Under the pieces are notes generated by a model that was given only the letters and a program-made list of their open reading frames with translations, searched no databases and was not told where the DNA came from. From positions 1 to 6,672 of the forward strand of contig JAJRYL010000377.1 in NCBI GenBank assembly GCA_024275855.1: 6,672 nucleotides of DNA, given 5' to 3'. This document shows positions 1-6,262 of the stretch, piece by piece (the first letter of the stretch is position 1; each line of letters begins with the position of its first letter). The position numbers were made by a program, and so were the translations under genes. The DNA is from Deltaproteobacteria bacterium. GTDB lineage: Bacteria; Desulfobacterota; GWC2-55-46; JADFVP01.

Positions 1-855
1 AAGGCGTTTATACCGCTGATATTCGGTTTTGGCGTACTTGTGCCGCTCGCTCCGTTCCATTCATGGTCGCCTATAGGACACGCCGCCGCGCCTTCCGCCG
101 TCAGTATGCTTCATGCCGGTGTTCTTATGAAGCTTGGCGCTTACGGTATTATCAGGCTTGCGATGGGGCTGCTTCCCGAGGGTGCCGTCTACTGGATGCC
201 GTACGTGGCCGGACTCTGCCTTATAAATATCTTCTATGGCGGTATGGTTGCGCTTAGCAGGAAAGATATGAAGTTTATGGTCGGGTACTCCTCTTCGAGC
301 CACATGGGTTACGTTTTGCTCGGCCTTGCCACGCTCGGTACCGTCGGGGTAAACGGCGCCGTACTCCTTATGTTCGCGCACGGTATTATGACGGCTCTCG
401 CTTTCTCGCTTATCGGGTTCATATACGACCAGACCCATACCCGTATGACGTACGACTTGTCGGGGCTCGCCAAAAAGGTACCGTTCTTAGCGGTCTCCTT
501 TGCGATAATGGCCTTTGCATCGAGCGGGCTTCCGGGGCTTGCCAACTTCGTTGCGGAGTTGATGGTCTTTATCGGGGCGTTTAAGGTCTACCCGCTCCAT
601 ACTATTGTCGCGGTTTTCGGTATAATAGTCACCGCTACTTATATGCTGCGCGCTGTCCGCACCGTCTTTTTCTGCGCGCCGCTCGACAGGTGGGATAACC
701 TGAAAGACGCTACTACATTTATAGAGCGTATGCCGTACGTGGTGCTTATCGGTGTGCTTCTCCTTGTCGGTTTTTATCCGAGCATTGTTCTCGACCTGAT
801 AAACTCCGGTGTTGTTCCGCTTATCGAGAAGATAAACGGCGTACCGCTCGGTTAA
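1..855 (+). CDS. nuoM: NADH-quinone oxidoreductase subunit M, 3' part (5' end outside the window)
   Basis: The reading frame is open from base 1 to the TAA at 853-855, giving 284 residues; full NuoM is about 500, so roughly the N-terminal 40% is missing. NuoM is one of the antiporter-like proton-pumping subunits in the membrane arm of complex I. Window residues 15-52 carry the broken-helix region: PFHSW, then an APSA segment, then MLHAGVLMKLGAYG. K44 there matches the conserved lysine of E. coli NuoM TM8 (K265). H127 sits in the AHGIMTALAFSLIG helix. E186, in NFVAEL after GLPG, matches E. coli E407. About eight further hydrophobic helices are visible. One oddity is PIGH where E. coli has PDAH. 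nuoN follows 46 nt downstream, as expected inside a nuo operon. The family call is firm: a NuoL or Mrp homologue is less likely because of the GLPG...NFVAEL block and the nuoN neighbour. Confidence 0.96.
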   Translation, partial: KAFIPLIFGFGVLVPLAPFHSWSPIGHAAAPSAVSMLHAGVLMKLGAYGIIRLAMGLLPEGAVYWMPYVAGLCLINIFYGGMVALSRKDMKFMVGYSSSSHMGYVLLGLATLGTVGVNGAVLLMFAHGIMTALAFSLIGFIYDQTHTRMTYDLSGLAKKVPFLAVSFAIMAFASSGLPGLANFVAELMVFIGAFKVYPLHTIVAVFGIIVTATYMLRAVRTVFFCAPLDRWDNLKDATTFIERMPYVVLIGVLLLVGFYPSIVLDLINSGVVPLIEKINGVPLG

Positions 856-901
856 GTTTTTAAGAATCTTTTTTAACACGGTTTTTTAAGGGGCTTTATT
901 G

Positions 902-2323
902 ATGGAAATGAATGTAGGCAGATTAATTCCGGAATTTATTATGCTTGGCGGCGCGTTTGCGCTGCTGATTCTGGAGTTATTTGTTCCAAAGGGGTCGAGA
1001 AAGTGGGCCGGTGTCTTCGGTATCTGCCTCTCGGTCGTTACTGCGGTTGTGCTGCTAACACAGGGGTACGGTACCGCGCTGTTCGGACTTTTTGTGCAAG
1101 ACGCGGTCTCTGTCTACTTTAAGCTCCTCTTTTTGATTGTAATAGCGCTGGTCTTCTATCTGACGATACTGTATGAGCGGCATATTGAAAACTGGCGCGG
1201 TGAGTTTTACAGCCTGATACTGTTTTGCGCGGTCGGTTTTATGTTTCTCGCGTCGTCAACGGACTTCATCGGCTTCTATGTATCGCTTGAACTTGTCGCT
1301 ATTACTTTATACATTCTCGCCGCCTTTACCCGCGAGAAGAGCAAGACGGTTGAGGCCGGTATTAAGTACCTGGTAATGGGCGCTCTCGCTTCCGGTTTTC
1401 TGCTCTACGGCATAAGTTTTATATACGGTACAACAGGCTCTACCGCCTTTAGTGAAGTAGCGGCTCAGGTAGCGAGCAACGGCGGAAACGGCTATCTTGC
1501 AATCGGGCTTATCTTTACGGTAATCGGTCTTACCTTTAAGGTCTCGGCTCTGCCTTTTCATATATGGGCGCCTGATGTTTACGAGGGTGCTCCAACGCCA
1601 GTTACCGCGCTTTTAGCGGCTGGTTCCAAGGCGGCGGGTTTTATCGTAATTATTAGAATTCTACTTACGGCGCTCGGTTCCGTACGCTCGGAGTGGCTTG
1701 TTGTCGTCTCTGTAATATCGGGGGCGAGCATGCTCTTTGGAAACCTTGGCGCTATGCCGCAAAAAGATACCAAGAGGATGATAGCGTACGCAGGAATCGG
1801 CTCCGCCGGCTATCTCTTTATGGCGGTCGCTGCGGCAAGCACGCTTGGTGCGGGTGCTATAATGTACTATCTCGCCACATACGCTTTTGCCATAACCGGC
1901 TCTTTTATAGCGTTGGTCTACTTTTTCAATTCAGACGGAAGTTATACCATAGAGTCGTTGGCCGGGCTTTCAAGGCGTTCGCCTCTGTTGGCTATTACTA
2001 TCTTCATCGGTTTTCTCTCGCTCGCGGGTGTTCCGCCGCTTGGTGGTTTTATAGCAAAGTTCTATATTATCGCTGCCGCGGTTCAGCAGGGGCTTTGGGC
2101 GCTTGCCGTAATCGGCGTTTTGATGGCGGTAGTAGCTATGTATTACTTCCTTATAGTAATACGCAGTGTTTATCTGCGCCCTCCGGTAAAAACCGATAAG
2201 ATTAAGGTTGATAATTTTACCCGTGTGCTGCTCTATGGTATTAATGCGGTTACGGTAATACTCGGTATCTATCCGGGGCCGCTTACCGACTGGGTAATGC
2301 AGATAGCCGGTACGCTCTTCTAA
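902..2323 (+). CDS. nuoN: NADH-quinone oxidoreductase subunit N
   Basis: A complete 473-residue membrane protein, close to the usual NuoN length of 470-490. It forms one of the three antiporter-like channels of complex I and helps pump protons as quinone is reduced. The signature block lies at residues 211-246: TFKVSALPFH, then WAPDVYEGAPTPVTALLAAGSKAAGF. Candidate channel residues are E130 (in SLELVAITLY), K213, K243 and K386 (in GGFIAKFY). The GVPPLGGF motif at about 377-383 is typical. About 13-14 hydrophobic segments can be counted. I chose ATG 902 because AAGGGG at 888-893 is 8 nt upstream; an in-frame TTG directly before it (899) would leave only 5 nt, and ATG 908 is a further alternative. 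The gene is probably cotranscribed with nuoM, and nuoN usually ends nuo operons. No defects are visible. Confidence 0.97.
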   Translation: MEMNVGRLIPEFIMLGGAFALLILELFVPKGSRKWAGVFGICLSVVTAVVLLTQGYGTALFGLFVQDAVSVYFKLLFLIVIALVFYLTILYERHIENWRGEFYSLILFCAVGFMFLASSTDFIGFYVSLELVAITLYILAAFTREKSKTVEAGIKYLVMGALASGFLLYGISFIYGTTGSTAFSEVAAQVASNGGNGYLAIGLIFTVIGLTFKVSALPFHIWAPDVYEGAPTPVTALLAAGSKAAGFIVIIRILLTALGSVRSEWLVVVSVISGASMLFGNLGAMPQKDTKRMIAYAGIGSAGYLFMAVAAASTLGAGAIMYYLATYAFAITGSFIALVYFFNSDGSYTIESLAGLSRRSPLLAITIFIGFLSLAGVPPLGGFIAKFYIIAAAVQQGLWALAVIGVLMAVVAMYYFLIVIRSVYLRPPVKTDKIKVDNFTRVLLYGINAVTVILGIYPGPLTDWVMQIAGTLF

Positions 2324-2380
2324 AAAGTGTAAATTATACAGTTGCAACAGGGAAAGACAAAAGATTCAGGAAGGAAAAAG

Positions 2381-2635
2381 ATGGCAGCTCATCATGGCCC
2401 TACGGGACCTATAACCGAAAAGATGATAGTCAGTGATATAATTCATACCTGTCCGCAGGCTGAGGTTATTATAACCAAGCACCTTGGGCGCGCCGCGCTT
2501 TTTATGCCGGGTTCAAAGTGCGAGAGTCTTGAGTTTCTTGCGGCTATGAACGATTATCATGTCAACTTGATTCTTGATGAATTGAACGAAATCTGTCTTG
2601 TCGCACCTGCTAAGGTTGGTCACTTTCAAGGTTGA
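2381..2635 (+). CDS. Small DUF1858-like protein lacking the family CxxC
   Basis: An 84-residue soluble protein. The start at ATG 2381 is well supported by AGGAAGG at 2368-2374 with 6 nt spacing. Residues about 10-70 resemble DUF1858 (the hybrid-cluster-protein-associated redox disulfide domain): ITEKMIVSDII, then an acidic-aliphatic helix, then G36, P43, ESLEF and a terminal LDELNEI. In family members as I remember them, a G-x-x-C-x-x-CP turn carries a cysteine pair. Here the equivalent positions are A39 and M42, followed by P43; the cysteines present are C24, C47 and C72, none in a CxxC arrangement. The CxxC redox function therefore seems lost or moved. The gene lies 57 nt after nuoN with no visible terminator, so it is probably on the nuo transcript, but a role in complex I is only inference. 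The function is unknown; the family assignment is by pattern recall and moderately sure. Confidence 0.8.
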   Translation: MAAHHGPTGPITEKMIVSDIIHTCPQAEVIITKHLGRAALFMPGSKCESLEFLAAMNDYHVNLILDELNEICLVAPAKVGHFQG

Positions 2636-2733
2636 GTCGTCTTTGGTCTGTCCTGCCATATTTTCAATTCAGCTGATATTTTTCAATTTCGAAACACTTT
2701 ATTCGTAACTCTTCTAACTAAGACCTTATAGTT

Positions 2734-3621
2734 ATGACTGTAGCGGGCAAAAATAAGGTCTCTAAGGCCGATAGCTCCGTCTTTCTCTCCCCGGCAAAGA
2801 TCAATCTGTCTTTACAAATCACCGCAAAACGTCCGGATGGATACCACGACATACATTCTTTAATGCAGCCGGTCTCGCTTTACGACGAAGTTGAGTTGAA
2901 GTTAACCCAAGGGCGCGGTGTAGAGGTGTGTGCCGACGTGGTCGGAGTGCCAAATGGCAAGGAGAACATCGCGTACCGCGCTGCGGAACTATTTTTTAAA
3001 GAGACGAGGTACAAAAGCGGGGTTGATATATCGATAAAAAAAAGAGTTCCGCACGGAGCCGGACTCGGCGGCGGAAGCTCTAACGCCGCAACGGTGCTTA
3101 TGGGCCTTAATGCCCTGACAGGCGTCGGCCTTGAGGCTCAAAAACTTATTTCCCTTGGCGCCGCTCTCGGTTCCGATGTTCCTTTTTTTATACTTAAATC
3201 CTCTGCTATCGCTACCGGCACAGGTACGGAGCTTAAAGCCGTTAAACTTCCAAGCTACCAATATGTTTTAATAAAACCGGACTTCAATATTTCAACCGAA
3301 TGGGCTTATTCCAATTTTAGCTTGACAAATAGGGTTGAAGATAATATTGTACCATATTCTAATGCTATGCTAAACGATGTGCGCTTGTTGTCGTGTCGCA
3401 TGATTAACGACCTTGAGCCTGTCACGGCATCCAGATACCCGCAGATACTTGAAATTAAAGAGGCTTTAGTAGGGGCAGGCGCCGAAGGTGCGTTAATGTC
3501 GGGAAGCGGTTCAACGGTCTTCGGTCTCTTTTCTGGCGTTGGAGCCGCCAAAAAAGCGGCTGTATCGTTAAAGAGCGGTTTGAGTGGCGGTTACACCATC
3601 TTTCAGGTAAGCGGGCTCTGA
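2734..3621 (+). CDS. ispE: 4-diphosphocytidyl-2-C-methyl-D-erythritol kinase
   Basis: A 295-residue cytoplasmic GHMP-family kinase of the MEP (non-mevalonate) isoprenoid pathway. It phosphorylates CDP-methylerythritol at the 2-hydroxyl using ATP. Visible motifs are SPAKINL at 19-25, with K22 matching catalytic K10 of E. coli IspE; RPDGYH at 33-38; the ATP-binding glycine loop PHGAGLGGGSSNAA at 106-119; GSDVPFF at 146-152, with D148 matching catalytic D141; and the third GHMP motif MSGSGSTVFGLF at 255-266. The length is normal apart from about 12 extra N-terminal residues. ATG 2734 is the only ATG between the upstream in-frame stop (2719-2721) and the first conserved motif, but no good Shine-Dalgarno sequence precedes it. 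The 98-nt AT-rich gap before it suggests a new transcription unit. It is followed by tRNA-Gln and prs. Confidence 0.96.
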   Translation: MTVAGKNKVSKADSSVFLSPAKINLSLQITAKRPDGYHDIHSLMQPVSLYDEVELKLTQGRGVEVCADVVGVPNGKENIAYRAAELFFKETRYKSGVDISIKKRVPHGAGLGGGSSNAATVLMGLNALTGVGLEAQKLISLGAALGSDVPFFILKSSAIATGTGTELKAVKLPSYQYVLIKPDFNISTEWAYSNFSLTNRVEDNIVPYSNAMLNDVRLLSCRMINDLEPVTASRYPQILEIKEALVGAGAEGALMSGSGSTVFGLFSGVGAAKKAAVSLKSGLSGGYTIFQVSGL

Positions 3622-3698
3622 TAAAGAGCTAACTTGCAATACAGCAGGCGCGTAAAACGAGCGGCAGCGTTAAACGGATTTTAGATGTCTCAATCTTT

Positions 3699-3773
3699 TG
3701 GGGCGTCGCCAAGCGGCAAGGCACAGGGTTTTGATCCCTGCATTCGGAGGTTCGAACCCTCCCGCCCCAGCCA
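3699..3773 (+). tRNA. tRNA-Gln (anticodon TTG), CCA encoded
   Basis: A full cloverleaf can be folded by eye. The acceptor stem TGGGGCG (3699-3705) pairs with CGCCCCA (3763-3769). The D stem is GCC (3708-3710) with GGC (3720-3722). The anticodon stem CAGGG (3724-3728) pairs with CCCTG (3736-3740) around the loop TTTTGAT, with anticodon TTG at 3731-3733 reading CAA. The variable loop is CATTC, and the T stem GGAGG/CCTCC encloses TTCGAAC. The discriminator base is G3770 and CCA 3771-3773 is encoded. The U1-A72 pair is usual for bacterial tRNA-Gln. All stems are fully paired, so it looks functional. It lies between ispE and prs, 77 nt after the ispE stop. Confidence 0.98.
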
Positions 3774-3792
3774 TATTAGTCCATTAAGTAAC

Positions 3793-3835
3793 GTCGGTCG
3801 GGCGACTTAAGTTGCTTCGTACCGATACTGTTTTT
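3793..3835 (+). terminator. Possible intrinsic terminator after tRNA-Gln
   Basis: An outer stem GTCGGT (3793-3798) pairs with ACCGAT (3821-3826; one G-T wobble). It encloses an inner stem GCGAC (3802-3806) / GTTGC (3811-3815; one G-T wobble) with a TTAA loop. Four bases after the outer stem comes TTTTT (3831-3835). The interior loop between the two stems makes this weaker than a textbook terminator. An alternative fold, TTAAGT (3784-3789) with ACTTAA (3805-3810), competes with it. It would end the ispE-tRNA transcript before prs. Confidence 0.3.
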
Positions 3836-3840
3836 ATATA
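3812..3840 (+). promoter_or_regulatory. Possible sigma-70-type promoter for prs
   Basis: TTGCTT at 3812-3817 and TATATA at 3835-3840 are separated by 17 nt, about 65 nt before the prs start. The match to consensus is only moderate (3 of 6 and 4 of 6). A second -10-like TATACT at 3853-3858 has no convincing -35 element. It overlaps the possible terminator, so the two readings should be weighed together. Confidence 0.25.
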
Positions 3841-3904
3841 TCGACTTGCTCTTATACTCTTTTAGTCCGAACGGTTTGGTTATCAAAGGGGCCTCAAAGC
3901 TGAA

Positions 3905-4840
3905 ATGAACAATCTGAAAGTTTTCTCCGGTAATGCGAATAAAAAATTATCTCAGGAAATAGCTGACCAACTCGGCCTCGACCTCGGCAGATCCGTAGTG
4001 AAGAAGTTTAGCGACGGAGAGGTCTATGTAGATATTGAGGAGAGCGTAAGAGGGGTTGAGGTATATGTGATTCAACCTACCTGCACTCCTACGAACGATA
4101 ACCTGATGGAGCTTCTCGTAATGCTCGACGCGTTTAAGAGGGCTTCGGCAGCGTCTATAACAGCGGTAATTCCGTACTACGGTTACGCAAGGCAAGACCG
4201 GAAAGTCGCGCCGAGAACGCCGATTACAGCCAAACTTGTAGCCGATTTAATCGAGGTTGGCGGTGCTACAAGGCTTGTGTGCGTTGACCTGCACGCCGGA
4301 CAGATACAGGGGTTTTTTGATATTCCGGTCGATAACCTGTATGCCACTCCTGTACTTATTGAGTATATTAAAAAGATACATACGGTAGACTCTGTTGTTG
4401 TTTCTCCTGACGCCGGAGGAGTTGAGCGTGCGCGGGCCTTTGCCAGAAGGCTTGGAGCGAGCCTTGCTATCATAGATAAGAGGCGCGAGGCAGCAAATGT
4501 CTCGGAGGTTATGAATATTATAGGAGAGGTAGAGGGCAAGACCGCTATCCTTCTTGACGACATTGTAGATACCGCAGGTACGCTTAGCCATGCCGCGATT
4601 GCGCTTAAGGAAAGAGGCGCTAAAGCCGTGTACGCTTGCTGTACTCACGCGGTTCTTTCCGGCCCCGCGATAGAGCGCCTAAACGCCTCTCCAATAGATG
4701 AACTCGTTGTAACAAACACTATTCCGGAGATTGCGCCGGGCTTAACAGACAAAATTAAGGTTCTTTCGATAGCGCCGCTTTTGAGCGAAGCTATCAGAAG
4801 AATACATTTCGGTGAGAGCGTAAGCTCTCTTTTTGTATAA
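3905..4840 (+). CDS. prs: Ribose-phosphate pyrophosphokinase (PRPP synthetase)
   Basis: A 311-residue cytoplasmic class I PRPP synthetase that transfers pyrophosphate from ATP to ribose 5-phosphate. It feeds purine, pyrimidine, NAD, His and Trp synthesis. The length is typical (310-320). Motifs in order: FSDGE at 35-39; the flexible loop [11 protein letters not shown] at 90-100; [19 protein letters not shown] at 127-145, with metal-binding H130; [14 protein letters not shown] at 167-180; the catalytic DKRR at 191-194; and the PRPP-binding loop DDIVDTAGT at 218-226. No key residue is missing. ATG 3905 gives the standard N-terminus (NLKVFSGN). The nearest Shine-Dalgarno-like run, AAAGGGG at 3885-3891, is 13 nt away, so initiation may be weak. 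It is followed by rplY after 90 nt that include a hairpin. As I recall, prs next to rplY and pth is a common bacterial arrangement. Confidence 0.98.
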   Translation: MNNLKVFSGNANKKLSQEIADQLGLDLGRSVVKKFSDGEVYVDIEESVRGVEVYVIQPTCTPTNDNLMELLVMLDAFKRASAASITAVIPYYGYARQDRKVAPRTPITAKLVADLIEVGGATRLVCVDLHAGQIQGFFDIPVDNLYATPVLIEYIKKIHTVDSVVVSPDAGGVERARAFARRLGASLAIIDKRREAANVSEVMNIIGEVEGKTAILLDDIVDTAGTLSHAAIALKERGAKAVYACCTHAVLSGPAIERLNASPIDELVVTNTIPEIAPGLTDKIKVLSIAPLLSEAIRRIHFGESVSSLFV

Positions 4841-4864
4841 GGAACCCGCACTATAGGGGGCGGT

Positions 4865-4895
4865 TGAAATGGCTATTGGGCCGTTTCACGCTTTT
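4865..4895 (+). promoter_or_regulatory. Hairpin between prs and rplY (weak terminator, attenuator or leader structure)
   Basis: TGAAATGGC (4865-4873) and GCCGTTTCA (4880-4888) form a 9-bp stem with one T-G wobble and a TATTGG loop. It is followed after three bases by TTTT (4892-4895). The T-run is short, so complete termination is doubtful. Its place between prs and the well-placed rplY ribosome binding site would suit partial termination, mRNA 3'-end processing or a leader structure. Which of these applies cannot be told from the sequence. Confidence 0.4.
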
Positions 4896-4930
4896 AAAGA
4901 TAAAAAAGAAGTGGAATCGGAGGCAGTATA

Positions 4931-5593
4931 ATGGAACAGATTGAACTTTCGGCGCAGTCGAGAGCAGAGCAAGGAAAAGGGCCGGCAAGAAGGCTTCGCA
5001 TCACTGGACGGGTTCCTGCGGTTTTGTACGGAGCGGGCATAGAGGGTTCCGAGAAGTTGTCTCTGGACAACAAAGAGCTCAGCAAGGTGCTTCACACAGA
5101 GGCTGGTAAGAACGTTTTAGTCAACCTCAACCTTGACGGGGTAGGTAAACCGCGCCTTGTTATGTTTAAAGAGGTAGTTCGCCACCCGCTTAAGGAAACG
5201 ATACAGCACGTTGACCTGTTTGTGGTCTCCATGGAAAACAGTATTGTCGTCGAGGTACCGATACACCTGGTAGGTAAATCCGAAGGCGTTACGCTTGGCG
5301 GGCTCCTTCAGCAGGAACTGAGACAGGTTAAGGTAGAGTGCCTGCCGAACAACATTCCCGACGCTATCGATTGTGATATTACGGAACTTGGAATAGGGCA
5401 GAACCTCCATATCGGAGATTTGACCTTTCCCGGCGGCGTAAGCGCGCACGACGACCCTGCCGGTACAATCGTTTCAGTAGTTGCTCCTGCGGCCGAGTCC
5501 GATGAAAAATCTGCTGAAGAGGCGGAAGAAGAGTTGAACAAGAGCTTCGGGGAAGAGCCTGGAGCCAAGGGTGAAGAAGAGTCCAAAGAGTAG
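4931..5593 (+). CDS. rplY: Large ribosomal subunit protein bL25, long Ctc/TL5 form
   Basis: A 220-residue 50S protein that binds 5S rRNA. The N-terminal L25 domain (about 3-95) contains the family pattern GKGPARRLRITGRVPAVLYG at 15-34 and the KEVVRHPLKETIQHVDLF block at 80-97. A TL5-type beta domain follows (about 100-187), with PIHLVGKSEGV, GGLLQQEL, LPNNIPDAIDCDIT and GQNLHIGDL. Residues 188-220 form a low-complexity tail rich in Glu and Lys, as is common in long bL25 proteins. The short E. coli L25 is about 94 residues, so this is the two-domain form, often called Ctc when stress-induced in Bacillus; stress control here is not shown. GGAGG at 4919-4923 lies 7 nt before ATG 4931. The gene follows prs and precedes pth by 37 nt, forming a translation-related pair. 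Confidence 0.97.
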   Translation: MEQIELSAQSRAEQGKGPARRLRITGRVPAVLYGAGIEGSEKLSLDNKELSKVLHTEAGKNVLVNLNLDGVGKPRLVMFKEVVRHPLKETIQHVDLFVVSMENSIVVEVPIHLVGKSEGVTLGGLLQQELRQVKVECLPNNIPDAIDCDITELGIGQNLHIGDLTFPGGVSAHDDPAGTIVSVVAPAAESDEKSAEEAEEELNKSFGEEPGAKGEEESKE

Positions 5594-5630
5594 TTCAGTC
5601 CTGCTCTCGACAGTATCTATATAGTAGGTA

Positions 5631-6206
5631 ATGGATTTGCTGCTTATCGCGGGGCTCGGCAACCCGGGGCCGGAGTACGAGGTTACCCGCCACAATATAG
5701 GTTTTATGCTTGTAGACAGGCTGGGTGAGAGATACGGCATAGAGTGCGCAAGCGAGGGGGGCGGTTCGTTATGGGGCTCCGGTCGTATAGCGGGGTCTGA
5801 GGTTCTGCTGTTGAAACCTCAGACCTATATGAACGGAAGCGGAGTAGCGGTCTGCTCAGCGGCTGGTGAATTGTCAATAGAGGCGGCGTCTATTATAGTC
5901 GCTTACGACGACTCTGACCTGCCACCCGGAAGGTTGAAGCTTAAAAAGGGTGGAGGCTCCGGTGGACATAAGGGTGTAGAGTCGATAATAAGTTGTCTCG
6001 GTAGCGGCGACTTTGTACGCGTAAGGTTAGGTATAGGCCGTCCCGATAGCAGCGCAGAGGGGCTTAGCGGATATGTGCTCGAACCCTTTACGCAGGACGA
6101 GTGTAAGGTTGTTGACGACCTGCTTGCAAGGGCGGCTGATTCTATAGAGTTATTTATTAAAGAAGGAATCGGGCCTGCGATGAACAGCTTCAATTCCGTT
6201 TCATAA
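5631..6206 (+). CDS. pth: Peptidyl-tRNA hydrolase
   Basis: A 191-residue cytoplasmic enzyme that cleaves peptidyl-tRNA released from stalled ribosomes and recycles the tRNA. The length is normal (185-200). Signature 1 is GLGNPGPEYEVTRHNIGF at 8-25, with N11 and catalytic H21. KPQTYMNGSG at 62-71 holds N68. YDDSDLPPGRLKLKKGGGSG at 92-111 includes D93, matching the catalytic-site Asp of E. coli. GGHKG at 111-115 has K114 where E. coli Pth has Asn (N114, a tRNA/peptide-contact residue). RVRLGIGRP at 130-138 and the C-terminal helix are normal. ATG 5631 gives the standard N-terminus, although only a weak AGTAGG lies close upstream. It sits 37 nt after rplY and is probably cotranscribed with it. 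Confidence 0.97.
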   Translation: MDLLLIAGLGNPGPEYEVTRHNIGFMLVDRLGERYGIECASEGGGSLWGSGRIAGSEVLLLKPQTYMNGSGVAVCSAAGELSIEAASIIVAYDDSDLPPGRLKLKKGGGSGGHKGVESIISCLGSGDFVRVRLGIGRPDSSAEGLSGYVLEPFTQDECKVVDDLLARAADSIELFIKEGIGPAMNSFNSVS

Positions 6207-6230
6207 TTTTTTTGTGTAGATAATAAGTTC

Positions 6231-6236
6231 TATAAT
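6231..6236 (+). promoter_or_regulatory. Perfect -10 hexamer, possible hppA promoter
   Basis: TATAAT lies in the 56-nt AT-rich gap between pth and hppA. A start site about 7 nt downstream would give a leader of about 20 nt that still includes the AGGA at 6253-6256. No good -35 sits 17 nt upstream (only a T-run), and there is no TGn extension, so the promoter remains tentative. Confidence 0.35.
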
Positions 6237-6262
6237 TTTTTAAAGGAGCTATAGGAACCATT

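Noticed and set aside
899..901. TTG at 899 as the nuoN start
   Set aside because: It sits directly before ATG 902, is only 5 nt from the AAGGGG site, and adds a single residue; ATG 902 is the better choice.
1693..2199. A 168-codon + strand open frame inside nuoN
   Set aside because: It lies wholly within nuoN in another frame, is rich in Arg, Cys and Tyr with no recognisable domain, and the overlapping NuoN frame carries clear conserved motifs.
2342..2380. A TTG start giving the DUF1858-like protein 13 extra N-terminal residues
   Set aside because: The extension is Lys/Gln-rich with no family resemblance, and AGGAAGG lies at ideal distance from ATG 2381.
2632..2662. A possible ispE promoter: TTGAGT with an extended TGC-CATATT -10
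   Set aside because: The spacer is 19 nt, the -10 match is partial, and TTGAGT overlaps the end of the upstream coding sequence; too weak to list.
4183..4563. Long antisense open frames opposite prs (and similar ones opposite nuoM, nuoN, ispE, rplY and pth)
   Set aside because: Compositions are Ser/Arg/Pro-rich as expected from reading the complement of coding sequence, there are no domain signatures, and the + strand genes are all well supported.
5117..5593. The acidic L25 tail as a sign of a frameshift or fusion
   Set aside because: Glu/Lys-rich tails of this size are usual in long bL25 proteins, and the frame ends cleanly just before pth.
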